Assembly (NCBI GenBank): GCA_015179125.1
Contig: WHVA01000204.1
Location: 62,001-126,000, forward strand
Source of the DNA: Gautieria morchelliformis
Taxonomy: Eukaryota; Basidiomycota; Agaricomycetes; Gomphales; Gomphaceae
DNA length: 64,000 nt
Reading direction: 5' to 3'
Both the position numbers and the translations under genes were made by a program. Of this stretch, positions 46,390 to 59,600 are shown piece after piece. Position 1 is the first letter of the stretch, and each line of letters starts with the position of its first letter. The notes beneath the pieces are model-generated. The model was given only the letters and a program-made list of their open reading frames with translations, made no database searches and was not told the origin of the DNA.

Positions 46390-49300
46390 CTGGAACACGC
46401 TGCATACGGTGTATGGCAATCGTTTAGCAAATACGAGAGCGTCGCTGCTCGGAGAAATCACTCACATTCATTATGACGGTTCCGGTATCATGAGCATAAA
46501 GCCAGGATGTACTCATTACGTTTGAGGCTCATAGAAGCTGGCCATCCCATTCCAGAGCCGCTCTATCTTAGCTTCTTTCTCAACACACTCCTGGAGGAGT
46601 TTGACGCAGTTACCAATACCATCGACTGGGATCATGACACGGTGGCGGAATTGGTTGGCAATCTGCGTCAGGTGGAGATAAGGAAGGGTTTGCGCACCGG
46701 GGCAGAGGGCTCAGCATTTGCTATAGCAAAGAAGAACCAACAAAAGCCCGGAACGACCTCAACTTTGACCTCGCAGGGGGCCACGCAGAGCACCCCACAG
46801 AGTGCGAGGGGGAGAAAGCCGAAGAAGTCTTCGGGACGCTCAGGCAAATGCTATAATTGCGGAGGTCAAGGTCATTTTGCAAAGGATTGCCCCTCTCCGA
46901 AGAAGAAGAGGGACAGTGGTTTGCAACAAGATAGAAAAAAGGACTCACCAGCTGGCGATCAGGATAAGACCAAAGGGAGCCCTTCTACGTCGTGCGGCTT
47001 ATTCTCAGTCATTGAGACTTCGATTTCTTGGGCGATAGTCCTGTTACGCGTCGCTGCTTTATTGATACAGCGGCATCAGGGAACTTTACGCCAAAAATAG
47101 AGGACTTACACGATTTCGTCCCATTCATGAGTCCTAGGTCCTTCACTGCCGCAAATGGTGCGGAGGTGCAATCAAAGGGTAGTGGTACTGTGAAAATCGG
47201 GATGAACAATCATGGAGAAAGGAGGACCGTTGAAATCCCGCACGTCCAGTGGGTGCCAAGCATTTATACGCACCTATTTTCTCCTGGACAGCTTATCAAA
47301 GATGGGTTCAAAGTAAACCTCCACAGAGACAGCTGTACCATAAAGACTCGGCGAATAGATTAGTAGCCGAAGTACGCGAAAGAGGAAACACTTACCCTGC
47401 GGATTTCTCGATCGTGCAGCCGCGTAACCCATGCCCGATTGTTCACTTGATCATAGAACCTACTGCAGAAGAGTTGAACAATAGACTCGATGAAGCAGTA
47501 ATGGCACTTACAGTGAAGGAGGAGAATGATGCTATGGGTTGGCATCAGAGGCCCAGACATCTGAATGTCGCGGACGTGCGCAATTTGGCAGCGAAGCATG
47601 CCACAGGCATGCAAATCATAGAAGATCAGATCAGTAGTGTGGATTGTTTGGTGTGCATACACGGTAAACAGCATAAGACGCCGTTTAAAACAGGGAGAAC
47701 CAGAGCGACTCACGCAGGTGAATTAATCCATATGGACTTGGCCGGTCCCATGGAGACGACTAGCTTTGATGGAAAAAAATATTTCCTGATCATCGTGGAT
47801 GATTATACGCGAGCTATTTGGGTGGAACCACTTACCCTCAAGTCGGAAGTTGTTTCCAAGGTACGGGAGTATATCCAGTTATTTGAAACTGGTTATGAAG
47901 CCAAGGTCCGAGGCATTATGGCCGACAATGGAACCGAGTTCGTTAATAATGAGATGAACCGGTATTTAAAGGAGAAAGGAATCACCTTGTATACTTCAGT
48001 CCCTTACACGCACGAACAGAATGGCGTCGCTGAAAGAGCGATCCGCATGGTTACTGAGGGGGCGCGAGCGATGTTGTACGCATCCAAACTGCCAAAGAAC
48101 TTGTGGTCAATGGCAGTGAAGACCATGGCGTACCTTCACAATAGATCACCGGCACGAGCTAATGGGGGAATTATGCCATTGAGGGAATTACGGGTGAGAA
48201 GCCAAATTTAGCTCACCTGAGAGTTTTTGGTTCCCCAGTCAGTGTTGCAATCCCTAAAGAAAAGAGGAAGAAATGGGACGTACGTCACGTATGGCGTACA
48301 TGGTGGGGTATGAACCGTACTCCACTGGGTACTTAGTCTGGTATCCAGGTACGCGCCGTGTGGATAAAGCGAGGGACGTCATCTTTCATGAAGACGCTGT
48401 AACCCCCGCAATACCTACAGTATACAGCGACAACGATATGCCTCGCAGTGTTAGCGAGTCAACGACGATGAAACCGACGTCATACGTACCTCAAAAATCC
48501 TCAGCAGCACCTCAAGCTCCAGCTGTACCCCCGCGACTTTTCATACGCATCCCAGCACGCCCTACGCGCGTCGAATATGGCCCTGAGGATCAGGGCCATG
48601 CTACAATTGAAGAAGTCTCCCTGGATCAGCCTGAACAAGAACGGTAAAAATTAGTTTCAGACGTACCTGATTTTCCTCAAGGAACAACGCGTTCAGGCAA
48701 AGCGTGAGGAGCGATACAGGCCTTACTAGCGACTGATGAGCAATTTCAAGACTCTGTAATAATGTCAGCTAATATTGCAGGAGAGCCAACGAACATAAAC
48801 CATGCAGTGAGCTTACCTGGTGAAGAAGGTGAAGCGTGGGAGCGAGCACGCCAGGCAGAATGGCAGAACATGGTTGATCATAACGTGTTCAGCGAGCCTG
48901 CAGAACCTCCTCCCAATACGCAGGTGCTCAAAACGGGCACGGCACTGCGTTCGACGCGCCACAATGACATAATCACCAAACGCAAAGTTCGGATCATCGC
49001 AAAAGGATATAGTCAAGTCCCAGGTCTCCATTATAATGAGACCTACACTCCTGTGATACGATGGGAAACTTTCCGCATCATCCTAGCTATCGGCGCGGTG
49101 TACGGGCTTGCAATCTGTCAATTCGACGTAAAATCACCAGCGTATTTACACGGAGTCATGCAAGAAAATGTATGGGTCGAGCAACCAGAAGGGTTTAGAG
49201 TACCGGGGAAGGAACACTTACCAGTGAGACTGAAGAAAGCCCTTTATGGAACGAAGCAAGGCGGAAATCAATGGAGGAAGACCCTCGAAGAGTTTATGAA

Positions 49301-50430
49301 GACGCTCGAATGGACCTGCTCAGAGCACGATCAAGCATTATTCTTCAAAACGTGGGATGATGGATCATGGGCCATCGTTGGATTCTGGGTCGACGACGCT
49401 ACATCAGTAGGTCACGAAAATGGACTCAAATTCCCATTCCCCTCAGCATCGACTTCTCCCCGATCGCGAACGATGACAAACAAACGAAGGATTTCCCCTA
49501 TCAAGAACTTATAGGCAGCTTAATGTTCGCTGCCACTGTGTCGCGCCCTGACATAGCACATGCTACCAATAAATTGGCGCGATACTCATCAAATCCTAGC
49601 CAAACTCATTGGAATCTGGCTAAGCGAATCCTTCAATATGTATATCACACTCGCGACTGAATCTTAACACTCGGTGGAGAAAATTTCACTTTATATGCGT
49701 ACTCAGACGCAGATTTTGCTGGAGATTCCGAGGACAGGAAATCGACAAGCGGAAACACTCTATTTTTGGGTAAAGGTGCCGTTTCGTGGTCCTCAAAGAA
49801 ACAGAACATTGTTGCTCTGTCCTCTACAGAATTGGAATACATCGCACTATCCGAAGCTGCGTGCGAGATACTATGGACACGTCGGCTTCTTCAAGAATTA
49901 CGTTTTACACTAGACGAACCCACCATCATCTACGAGGACAACCAGGGAACCATCGCGTTTGCTAACCACCAAAAGCCATTACGTCGGATGAAGCACATTG
50001 ACATCAAGTACCATTTTATTAGGCAGCAAATTACTGACGATACAATCCAACTGAAATACAAGCCATCCTCCAACATGACCGCGGACATTTTTACGAAATT
50101 CCTTTCCCCATCCACCTTCGACCTTCATTCCAAAGCACTCGGCCTCTCTACTGCAACGCTCGAGGGGGAGTGTAGGATGTCGAGCGTCTTGTAGCTCGGC
50201 ATGACCCGGGAAGGTGGAACAATTGGTCTGTGCTCGACCCCCTTTCAATCTGAGACACGCGTATTTGTATGAGCGTATGTACAATAGTGTAGTCTTCCCA
50301 GTGTGTCTTTCGCTGCCACTGGGAAGTGAGTACCTAACCTGTATAACGAGAGCAAAGCTAGCTTACATTTGTCTTTAGGTAGTGTATAACTACCGAGTGT
50401 GTCTTTCGCTGCCACTGGGAACTTACATTT
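46390..50430 (+). mobile_element. Ty1/Copia retrotransposon fossil, 5'-truncated
   Basis: Copia order gag, protease, integrase, reverse transcriptase, RNase H is recognisable. Gag is at about 46390-47100 with a zinc knuckle (CYNCGGQGHFAKDC); the integrase core is near 47700-48170; the RT runs from about 48760; RNase H is at about 49680-50160. A purine-rich tract (GAGGGGGAGTG) precedes what looks like the start of the 3' LTR near 50173. No 5' LTR was found. It is broken, with roughly six to eight breaks, and of moderate age, since long frames survive. Confidence 0.85.
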
Positions 50431-50437
50431 GTCTTTA

Positions 50438-51306
50438 ATATCAAACTCAACTCTGCACACATGTCTTCTTTCTCCTGCGAGCATATGCACAATGAGCATT
50501 ATATTATGAACGCGCACGCTTATGATCGTTAGATTTGATGCACTGAGCAGGGCAGCCGCCGACGGAGGTCACGACCAGAGTGGATAGCGCAAGTGTTGGG
50601 AGCACGAAACGGGGAAATTAGCTAAGACGCCTAAAATTTCTCGGTGAATTCTGCTTTGCGGGTGGCGGCCACGTGTCCCGACCCTGATCTGTTCCTTCGG
50701 CTTCGCATTCCTGGCTACATATTACGTCACTTCCTCGTTCTCTTGGTAACTTGGCGCTGCGGCGCTTCTGTCCCTGTCAAACGGAATTTGGCGCTGGGTG
50801 CTTCCATTAAGCCTTGTCTGTCGCTCTGTGCCAGTAATAGCTCCGCTCCTGACATGCTTTACGGCGCAGCCCCTTTGCACGCTCTGTGGACGCACGCTCA
50901 GACTTTCTGTTCTACATTGTTCTCACTGTCTGCCCTCCTTTTTTATATTTAGTTTTACTTCTTGCTCCACTCCATGCACACTAGATAGTTGCTGACACGT
51001 ACTCACAGTGGAGACGAGGATGCCCTTCAAGTTCAAGTCTACAGATTGTCTTTCACGCCTCACGCTGACTCCGTTGAGAAGTGAGGTTCGGCCAAGAGCA
51101 CGGCCGTATCGCTATGCCGTGTGAGGACCCTGTAAGAGCAGCACAGGGATGGATTCCAGTGCTACATCAGGCATGTATGAGGCACGGGCGATAAAGGAGA
51201 AGGCGGGTGAGGACCGGATGGATGGAGGGGCGGTAGTGGGGGCTACACACGCACGCAGACGCCTGCCAGCGGATGGCCTTGCGAAGCACGTCCCCAACTA
51301 CAGGCA
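50438..51306 (+). repeat. repeat block, copy A, left part
   Basis: Matches 62106-62910 closely (start atatcaaactcaactctgcac; gaacgcgcacgcttatgatcg; cttacgtc/attacgtcacttcctcg). Includes a minus-strand copy of repeat family 1 at 50640-50960. The copy breaks off at 51306, where a 2-kb element is inserted, and resumes at 53294. No coding region is supported. Confidence 0.85.
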
Positions 51307-51662
51307 CATCAGGAAAAAGGCATGGTGATACACAGTCCTACGCAGTCCCATGTAGGCTATGTAGGACTTATAGGCCTGTAGGACATTGGCTGTTTATGTA
51401 GCATACCGTAGTTTGACGGTGGTACTGTAGGCCCGTGTAGCTGTCTTGTAGGCCTACGTAGTGGACACATAAGAGTACATCGAGCGCTGTAGGTCGATGC
51501 AGCAGCAAGGTAGTTGCGCTGTTGGCTGTCTGCTGTATTTCTTCAAATTGAGCTCATTGGAATCAATATATCTCATTTATACTGTACGCATACTATGACC
51601 CGTAGACAAATAAATTAGCAAACGGGACCTCAAGCCATTCTCAATCCTCATTCTTCAATGGG

Positions 51663-52010
51663 CTACGCGGCCTGCATCAACTTTGTCAGATTGAAGTTTG
51701 GGTTTGGGTCGTCTTGCATGATCAGAAGGTGGGAATGACAGCACATGTTAACATTGTGTTGTGATTAAAAATATTGTGGGGACTTACTTGCGGTTACCAT
51801 ACCGATTCTCTTGAGGCGAGAGAGCCTCTGAGCGGACTTCATGCTAAAGCGTCGCCAGGCTAGATGGCCATTGAGCTGGTGCACATACACCTCATGGAAA
51901 GAGTCCTCCACAAAGGATTACTTGCCGCTGTGGAGAGTAGGAGCAGCACCCGCATCACACGCATTGTATGACACCTCCTGACAACTGTGGCACTCCACAG
52001 CAATGTGTGG
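51663..52010 (-). pseudogene. captured 3' end of an unidentified host gene
   Basis: Minus strand: VECHSCQEVSYNACDAG, then HEVYVHQLNGHLAWRRFSM and KRIGMVTA, a GT..AG intron (51787-51713), and NDPNPNFNLTKLMQAA with a stop at 51665-51663. The splice joins in frame. One in-frame TAA lies in the upstream exon (...HSGK stop SFVED...). Two CxxC-like cysteines are visible. I do not recognise the parent gene, but exon and intron structure are natural, so this is a genomic fragment taken up by the element. Confidence 0.55.
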
Positions 52011-52429
52011 TCAAGTGAAAGATTGGAACAGCCATGGGTGACAGTCCAACGATCGCAGAGCAGTTTAGTCGCAAATATTTATGCCAATCTAAGTTTGACA
52101 CTTGTCAAGTACTGACGAGCTCAAATGAAGCATGCGGTGTAGGGGAAGAAATTACGGAGCAAACATAAAATTTTACCAGAAGGTATTAGCATCCACAGGG
52201 AGTCATAAAGAACTATGAGAAAAGTATGCAGTGCGTCTGCAGCTCGAGGAGCCAAGCCATGTTGGTGGTGGTATGGACGGAAGGTTGTGTTTGGTTGTAT
52301 ACCGAAACAATGCTTCAGGTCAAGTGCAGCCTCGAAACATCGGAGCTTGAAATAGCTTCAAGAAAACGGCGCAGCAGGGCACAACGCAAAAATAACATCA
52401 TACTTCAATACCTAGGTGTAGGACACTCA

Positions 52430-52996
52430 CGGCTTGCTCTGTCACAATACCAATGAAATGCGCCAAACTACCAAGTATTGCGCAATGAATTATAACAGGC
52501 GATTGGGAGGGTGATCCACTGCATCGTGGTCCTCGGCACTGCGGTACTTAAGTTTGAATTTTACAGGAAGCTGGAAATACAACTGAATTGTTGTGGACTG
52601 GAATGAACGTCGAAGAGTGAATTTTAATGTCGATCTTTGGCCCGTAAAGGCACTGTCACCTTCATCGATCTCCTATTTACCAAGATGAAACTTCTCAACG
52701 GCTTCTGAGAGTTGCTGAAGAGAAAAGACATCCATAAGACAACAACGATGGTATAGCCAACATATAACATCCTTCTCCGCAACATTCCACGTCTTTATTT
52801 CCCCTAGATACTTTTCGGGACGGGTGGACAACTTGAGCTGGAATTCAAACCCGAATATTCCATATACTTGCTGCAGAAAACTGAAACGTGAAGTGATTTC
52901 CTCCCCTATCTGTGCCAGTCTTGTGTCAAGCCCATCACCTCTGTCAGAAAAGAAAGCCTGTACCTGCTGTGGAGTATAAAATATATGTGTATCATC
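52430..52996 (-). pseudogene. captured threonyl-tRNA synthetase fragment
   Basis: Minus strand, exons and small introns in order: 52996-52964 ([11 protein letters not shown]), intron 52963-52910, 52909-52769 ([13 protein letters not shown] and [16 protein letters not shown]), intron 52768-52715, and 52714 onward ([39 protein letters not shown], and in the next frame PVIIHCAILGS). These are motif 2 and following parts of the class II ThrRS catalytic core (usual forms: DDAHIFCTP, LSTRPEKFLG, ATIQLDFQLP, VIIHRAILGS). Introns are kept, so it was copied as DNA, not from mRNA. A Trp codon has become TAG after FHLGK, the frame shifts near 52510, and the anticodon-binding domain and N-terminal half are absent. 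Confidence 0.85.
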
Positions 52997-53293
52997 CTGT
53001 ATGTACAACAACACCTGTGTGATGACAGTTTGTGTTAGCTGCGTTGTAACAAGTGAACTCGCATATCTCACCATATGCTCAAGTTATCGGGGGCTCGGTT
53101 AGTGACCGATCCATGTAGGCTACGATGCTGCACCGCTTTAGTACGTCAGCCTATGCGGCCTACACAGGTAGCTGCGATTTACGTCGGCCTACGCAGACTA
53201 CATAGGCAGGCGCGATTTACGTGACCAGCAGTAGCACCCATTGGGCAATGTATTTTTGGGCTCAGCTACCAGGTTTTCGGCGTTTTCCTGATG

Positions 53294-54185
53294 CATGCAC
53301 TGTTCAGCTCCCTGCACAGTCCTCGAAAATTGAATGCATTCCAAGTGGGGAGATGGACGTAGTGCAGGCTATGGTCCCTCCCACATTTTGTTGTTCAGGT
53401 GTTCGGTATTCATCGTCATCATGATAGAAAAGTGTCGGATATGTATCTAACATATGATACATAGGGACGTTTGAGTGCGGAGCCCTATGTGGACTTACGC
53501 AGCCAAGCGTGCAACTACGTGGGCTACAGTAAACCACAGGACGCAACGTGCTGGTAGGCACCGCTACCAGAACTTCGGGTTTTCCGGATATACCAGCGCT
53601 TATAAACGACAGAAGCAGCCGAAAAGGCAATTAACGGAAGCACCCAGCGCCAAATTGTGATTGACAACAGGGACAGAAGCGCCGCAGCAAAGAAGCGAGG
53701 AATTGAGTTAAGATGTAGCCAGGAACATGAAGCCGAAGGAACAGATCAGGGTCGGGACACGTGGCCGCCACCAGAGGACACTGATGGGGATCGAAGTGAT
53801 CGCTCAGTGATCAATTGGGCATCAAACGTATACCCATATAGGCTCGAGTCACGTCAAGCGTGCCGGTAGGCCACGCCACAAGGCACCCATCAGCGTAGGA
53901 AGCAGAAGCCCCGAAACTTGCAACCCGATCAACACATCCCGAGAAGCACATGCTTGTTCCGATCTTCGAATCCAACCCTGTTTTTATTCTTGGCTCCCGG
54001 CAGCGCGCGGTGCCACAGTACCCTCGATTTGCTTGCCACTCATCACACGTGGCGATGGAACAGTTAGTATGCACTGGCGAATTATGTAAGGGTCAATTTA
54101 TTGAAGTGAACCTGAGCCTTCATGTGTGAGGAGTACTGACGATGGTTTACGAAAAAATTGATGGTGCTGACCTTCCGTGACAGAC
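53294..54185 (+). repeat. repeat block, copy A, right part
   Basis: Resumes the block of 50438-51306 and matches 62915-63860 (cctcgaaaattgaatgcattc, gtgtcggatatgtatctaacatatgatac, agcaccagg/gaagcagaagcc, cttccgtgacagaca). Contains a plus-strand copy of repeat family 1 at 53550-53770. Confidence 0.85.
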
Positions 54186-54339
54186 ATTGACAGACTCACG
54201 CTGGTGTGGGGGGGTAAGAGGCAGAATGGGAAGCGGCAAGGAGAGAGACAGGAAGGAGAGGAGAATGAGGGAACAACAGTAAAGGTGGAGTTCCAAGAGG
54301 CAGATGGTACCAGTCCAGGCAGAACAAACTCGCACATGC
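54186..54339 (+). repeat. interspersed repeat family 3, interrupted copy, left part
   Basis: Matches 10815-10950 (ggcagaatgggaagcgg, gagagacagga, ggtaccag). The copy stops where the element at 54340-55613 begins and goes on from 55614 to about 55935. Confidence 0.6.
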
Positions 54340-55613
54340 TACTGTCATGACACGTTTATTCCTCATACTCAGGTGCTCTGTCCTGCCATTTCTCACCCCA
54401 TTTCAGTGTTGGTTCCGATCACCATTGTCATGTTCGGCAACCGATGCTCGCTGTTCGCGCCAATTACCATCGTCACGCCGTCAAACGCACGATCAACGTC
54501 TTTGGACTGACTTGGCAGTCATCACAGGGTCTACCACCTCCTCTGCTCGACCCTCTTCCAATGGTGTTCTGATAATTGGATTGTCATGACCTGTGTAGTT
54601 CCTGCACCTTGGTATCCTCATTTTCCCTTCCGCTACTCCTCCTCAGTGTTCGCTCGGCTTCGCCCTCCACCTTGACCCCTCCTCTATGTCACCTCTGTTC
54701 GCCCTTCCTTGCATTTTGCCGAACGGCCATTCGCTGCTCGCATCATTCGCCAGCAGGCACACCATCAAATACGATTGATACCATTCACCCGGCATGATAG
54801 TTCATCATTAACCCCATCATCTTCTTAATCCAACCCCATTGGGTGTTTGTATGGCCAAAGTGTGATCGCAGGACGTCCCTTCCATAGGCCGTGCGGGATC
54901 AACCCAGTAAACGAAGAGTCCATGCAGGGTAGCATGTATGCGGGTCCCAAGACATGGTTTTGTCCACAAGTGCCTTCGCCCCCTTTACTCTCTGTCGTTT
55001 CATGTTCACATTCTCCCCTCACTCTATTGTATGTTTATTCCATCTACTTAGTATCATGACTGCGCACCCCTATCCGACCCTGACTCGTGACGGCCTCTTT
55101 CCTATTCGCTGACACCTTACGAGCATTCGATATAAGTAGTTTACATTCGCATGTATATTCCCCAGTTCAATTATCATACATCGTTCATCTTGTGCAAATT
55201 TGACCTCGCTGTGGTCATCGTCTTAAGCCTTCTCTTGGAGATTTCCATCCTCGACTAGAGAGGACTTAGGCGCCACTGGTGAGTTCTCATACTTCATCCT
55301 CATTACCTTAGCCTTCGAACCATTTTCTGTGCTGTTGGCGAAGGGCTCCGAAGGAGCACCTTCGCCAGCGAAGGGATTGTCGAGACTTAGACAGCCCTTC
55401 CGTGACACCTTGCACGTTACATCGTCAAATGCCACGGGCTATTTCGCTACGACTGTAGATAGGGTGAGCCCCGCTCGGGCAACCCTCTTACCTTGTGAAC
55501 ATTCATCGGTTCATCTATTCGCCGAACGGCATACTTATTCGCACAAGTTATTCGGGCATTCGCTGTGTTCACTAATACACGATATTAACGCCTGAAAACC
55601 AATCTTGACAGCT
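54340..55613 (-). mobile_element. non-autonomous DNA element, copy B
   Basis: Inverted relative of 30045-31497 and without the solo LTR present there. It is inserted in a copy of repeat family 3: the flanks 54186-54339 and 55614-55935 together match 10815-11270. Ends are TGCTACTGTCATGAC on the left and CTTGACAGCTACC on the right, imperfect inverted repeats sharing CTGTCA. No protein recognised. Confidence 0.65.
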
Positions 55614-55935
55614 ACCAGGGGCCAAAAGTTGGAAGAGGGAACGACGGTGGAAGGTGGGCGAAGAGGCCCAGGACAGACCTAATCTAGGGTCGGAGGATAG
55701 GAAGGCTCTAGCAATATTTACGCACGGGAGCCACAATGACATGGTGCATCATGACCATGATCAGGCACGTGCCACGTGATCACGATCATGCCACGTGATC
55801 ACGATCACGCCACGCAGAGTCAATTATGCCACGCAATCACGATCACACCACATTCATCAATCTCTGTGCTGATCGGCGTGTCGGAAGTCAAGTGCTGAGC
55901 GCTCTTGGTATATATCCACATACGCGCGGTGACTG
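55614..55935 (+). repeat. interspersed repeat family 3, interrupted copy, right part
   Basis: Matches 10960-11270: ggaacgacggtggaaggtgg, aaggctctagcaata, and a series of gatcacgatca words, then agtgctgagcgctcttggtatatat. Confidence 0.6.
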
Positions 55936-55944
55936 ACTCCTTAC

Positions 55945-56065
55945 GCAGGTGCACCGTATCCCGCCGTCACTCGTACGGTGAACCGGCACCACACACCGCC
56001 TCTCAGTAAGATGCACATGCACCATATCCCGCCTCTCACTACGGTGCACCTCCACCATACGGCGC
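55945..56065 (+). repeat. short tandem repeat, ~33-36-bp units
   Basis: Three to four units of the form caccatatcccgcctctcact plus a variable part beginning acggtg. A related stretch lies at about 1085-1200 near the left end of the window. Confidence 0.65.
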
Positions 56066-56639
56066 CCCCTGTAGCGCGACGACGATCTGCAAGACAATCA
56101 ACTGCTTACGGTCCCAGCATGGGGCTATGCTTGTCATATATATTTGATGCCCGTTATCCAGAGGGGCTTTCGACGTGTACTGGTACTGCACCTGTGAGGC
56201 TCATGGCATATTCCAGGTGCACTGGCAGGAGATGACGGCTGCCAATACCCCTGCTACTGCTACACGCATGGGTTATTCGGATCAGAGTTACCATTTCCGT
56301 GAATTTACACCGTGTCTTGTTACAGTCACAGCTAGGACTGGCGTGCATCCATCCTACTCTGCTTGAGTTACATAAATACAAAGGTAAATTTGTGAGAACT
56401 ACACCTTTGACAGCGGCTGGCACAAGTCCAACCTCTGTCGGGGTTGGTCTGGCCTGTGTGAGTTCGCCATATGTCCCGGCCGGGACATATGGGAGAGTGC
56501 CACAGCCGCCCTCACAGAGGATGAGGGGCGCAAAGCTGGTATTTACTGCGCTGGAACAGAGGTGCGCGAAAGAGGTCCCTAGCAAATAACACACCACACC
56601 TGACTCGCACGTGACCAAAAGGTGAGTTGCGGGCGTAAA

Positions 56640-59600
56640 AATGTGCGAGCACCCCCCGGGCAGTAAGAATTTGAACTTTTCTGTGTTCCGTATGAGGTGC
56701 TGCGGTAAGCCAACAGCACTCTGCAACCTGCTGGACTGGCTATATAGACGGATCTCGGAACATGTGACGCTGGGGCTTACGCATCGGGATGCATCAGAGA
56801 GAGCATGTCTTTGTACTGGATAATTGGTTGGCGGGGTCAGTTGGGTCAAGAACGTTAAGTGAATATTTGGCGGGACATACAGAATATGCCTGAAGGTCAA
56901 GATGATGAATGAGTATTGAGTGTGTAGAATGGGAGTAATGGCAGACCTCAGGCAACATGTTAAATATATCCGTACCCTCGCATATCACCTTCTGAATCCT
57001 CGCTGGAGAGAGAAGGGACTGATCTCCCCCAATACGATCGGTGTGCGAGAAACCTACGCACAAACCACACATAAGTACATTGATTGAATGCCAGCCAAAG
57101 TCACCACCGGGAACTGAAAAACCGCACCTTGCATTTTCGTCACGAACTTGTGGATATACCTGAAACAATAAGGGTGCGTTCGGTAACCAGACCACGATAA
57201 TCTGATCTGAAGAAATCATAAAATCTACAACTCACTCGTAACCTTGATCTTTTCTGCGTGTGATCAATATTGAATCGAGCCGAACGCACTGTAATCTTGA
57301 CTTGAAATCTCCTTCGCTGACAAAGTGTGTGTATGTGGGTGCGACTGACATGTCATGAATTGTGAGCAAGCCCTGATAGAAGCTCGGGTACGCTACAGGA
57401 AAAGAAGGTGGATGGTGGCCTTGCTCATGATCAAGACTGTAGGAGAGGTAGTGTTACACTATGGAAAGCACTACCTTTGTAAGCAGCTCTACCACACCTC
57501 CATCCTATGTGGTCGGTGATGGGTCCGAGAGCTACTTCATGGAAACCCACGCCGTATCCAGGATCAACTCGGAATGAAAAAGCATGTTTTTAGAAAACTG
57601 GTCCAGGAACTGTTCAGATGCACAGCTGCCAACCACACTCGTTACATGGACCTTGACAAGCAGGTGGCTATTTTTATGTATGCCCTTGTGACCAATTTAT
57701 CAAATAGGAAGCTCGGCGAGCGATTCCAACGGAGTGGGGATACAGTTTCAAGGTATTCTTACTCCTCCTCCGCTTGAAGAGCTTCTATTCATGTCAATTT
57801 ATCCAGATGTTTCCACCGCATCCTAGATGCAGTAACATCGCCGGCCTTTTACAATACCTATGTCAAGCTACCAAATTTGGAAACCCAGCTTGACGGATAT
57901 ATTGCTGATAACCCAAAATTCTTTCCCTACTTTGAAGATGCCCTTGGAGCAGTTGATGGGACACATATTACAGCATGGCCTTCAACAGAGGACAGGTCTC
58001 GTTACCGCAACCAGAAAGGGACCCTCACGCAGAACGTCTTAGCATGCACTACCTTTGATATGCATTTCTGCTATGTTTTGAGTGGTTGGGAAGGTAGTGC
58101 CAGCGATGGACAGGTCTATAAGGATGCCCGTGTCCATGATCTGGCCATTCCACATGGAAAGTACTATCTGGCCGATGCTGGATATCCTATATGTGATGCC
58201 TTGCTCATCCCATTTCGAGGCGTTCGATACCATCTTCGAGAGTGGGAAGCTAGTGGGCTCAGGTGTGTACAAAGCTCTCACCAAATAACTTACTTAACCG
58301 GTAGTCTTCAGGCCCAAAACCTACAAGGAACTCTACAATTTGCGACATTCTCAGGCATGTAACATTATTGAGAGAGTCTTTGGAGTCGCAAAGAAACGAT
58401 TTGGTATCCTTCGTGAGACGAATGAATATCCAACGTCAACACAAGCAAAAATTATTCCAGGCTGTTGTGTCATTCATAACTTCATTCAGACATATGATCC
58501 AGACAAGGAGCCTGAAGCCGGGGAATTACCTGAGTCAATGAACGGGATTGGAGCCACGAGTGTTACGGCTGTTGGAGGGAGTGTACACCCTGCAGAGACA
58601 CGGAGGACTACAGCAAAGAGGGAGAGAATTGCGCAGGCAATGTGGACAGGGTATCAGCAAGAGCTACGTCAACATAGGTAGATCACTCTCATAGCTCGTA
58701 CTCGATACTACATATTTGGGAACATCTGGAAGTTGAGGATATCAGCGTCAGCCTGCTTTTGACGAAGCCACTTCGCCCTGAGCCCCTTACGCTTGATTGC
58801 CAAATAGGTAATCGGTGCCTTTGGATCCTGTGAAAACAACCTTACCGCTGACAGTACGGCTTCATCGTCGGACTCCTCATCTTGTAGGACTTCAATAGCC
58901 CTGGACAGTCTCTCTGGAGACGTCTGCACATCACAGTTCCCTACTTCGAGTCCACTTGCTACAGCCCCAAGCGCTTTTGATATGGCGAAGAGGCCATCTG
59001 CACCAGACTGCCGAGTGCGTTTGTCAGGGAGACGCTTGCTATCGCGCCCTGTATCCTGAGCCTTACGCTTCCCTAACATGGAGGTAGAGGGGGCTTCCGG
59101 TAGGTCACTACTCAAAAAGGTGGTAGCCTAACCTTCCTTCATGAGTTTCGTTGACTGCGAAAGAGACAAATAATCAACGAACCTGGACTGATCCCAGATC
59201 CTCCTCACACTCAGCATCCTCTTCCTCAATGCCCTCACCATATTTCGATTCTCCATCAACATCAGACACATAGGAATCAGGAGACCCTTCGACTTAGGCT
59301 GGCTGGACTCTAGGTCGAAACACACCAGCACCGGTCGCGAGCACATTGTCACACAAGTGCGCCAGGTCATCAAACAACGGAAAGGGTTTCTTTTTGAAAG
59401 GAGCTGCCGCATAGTGGGTCTACATTCCCTTAGTCACAATATGATCTCGTACAATAATCATATGCCATACCTTAATATACGCTTCCCATACTTCCTCCGG
59501 TGCTGTCACCATCTGTCGCCCTTCATCCCATCCAAAACCAGACTGCAGACGAAGAGCTTTCACTATCTTGTACTGCTTTTTGAGCTATAATTGTAACCCA

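Larger units (their letters stand above)
51307..53293. mobile_element. TIR element carrying host gene fragments (Pack-type)
   Basis: The insert is bounded by comparison with the uninterrupted block at 62106-63860 (empty site near 62908). Ends are CATCAGGAAAA (51307-51317) and its reverse complement TTTTCCTGATG (53283-53293); the target-site duplication is 2-3 bp (CA or GCA; the overlap with the TIR makes it ambiguous). Both subterminal zones (51325-51470 and 53100-53220) are packed with gtaggc/gcctac words, as in CACTA and some other superfamilies. Inside lie two intron-bearing host gene fragments and no transposase. Confidence 0.8.

Noticed and set aside
56154-56640. Extension of the GT17 reading frame past the usual C-terminus
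   Set aside because: Family members normally end soon after LLPGGC; the extension runs into sequence next to repeats and shows no conservation signal, so it was left out of the called gene although the true stop is not known.
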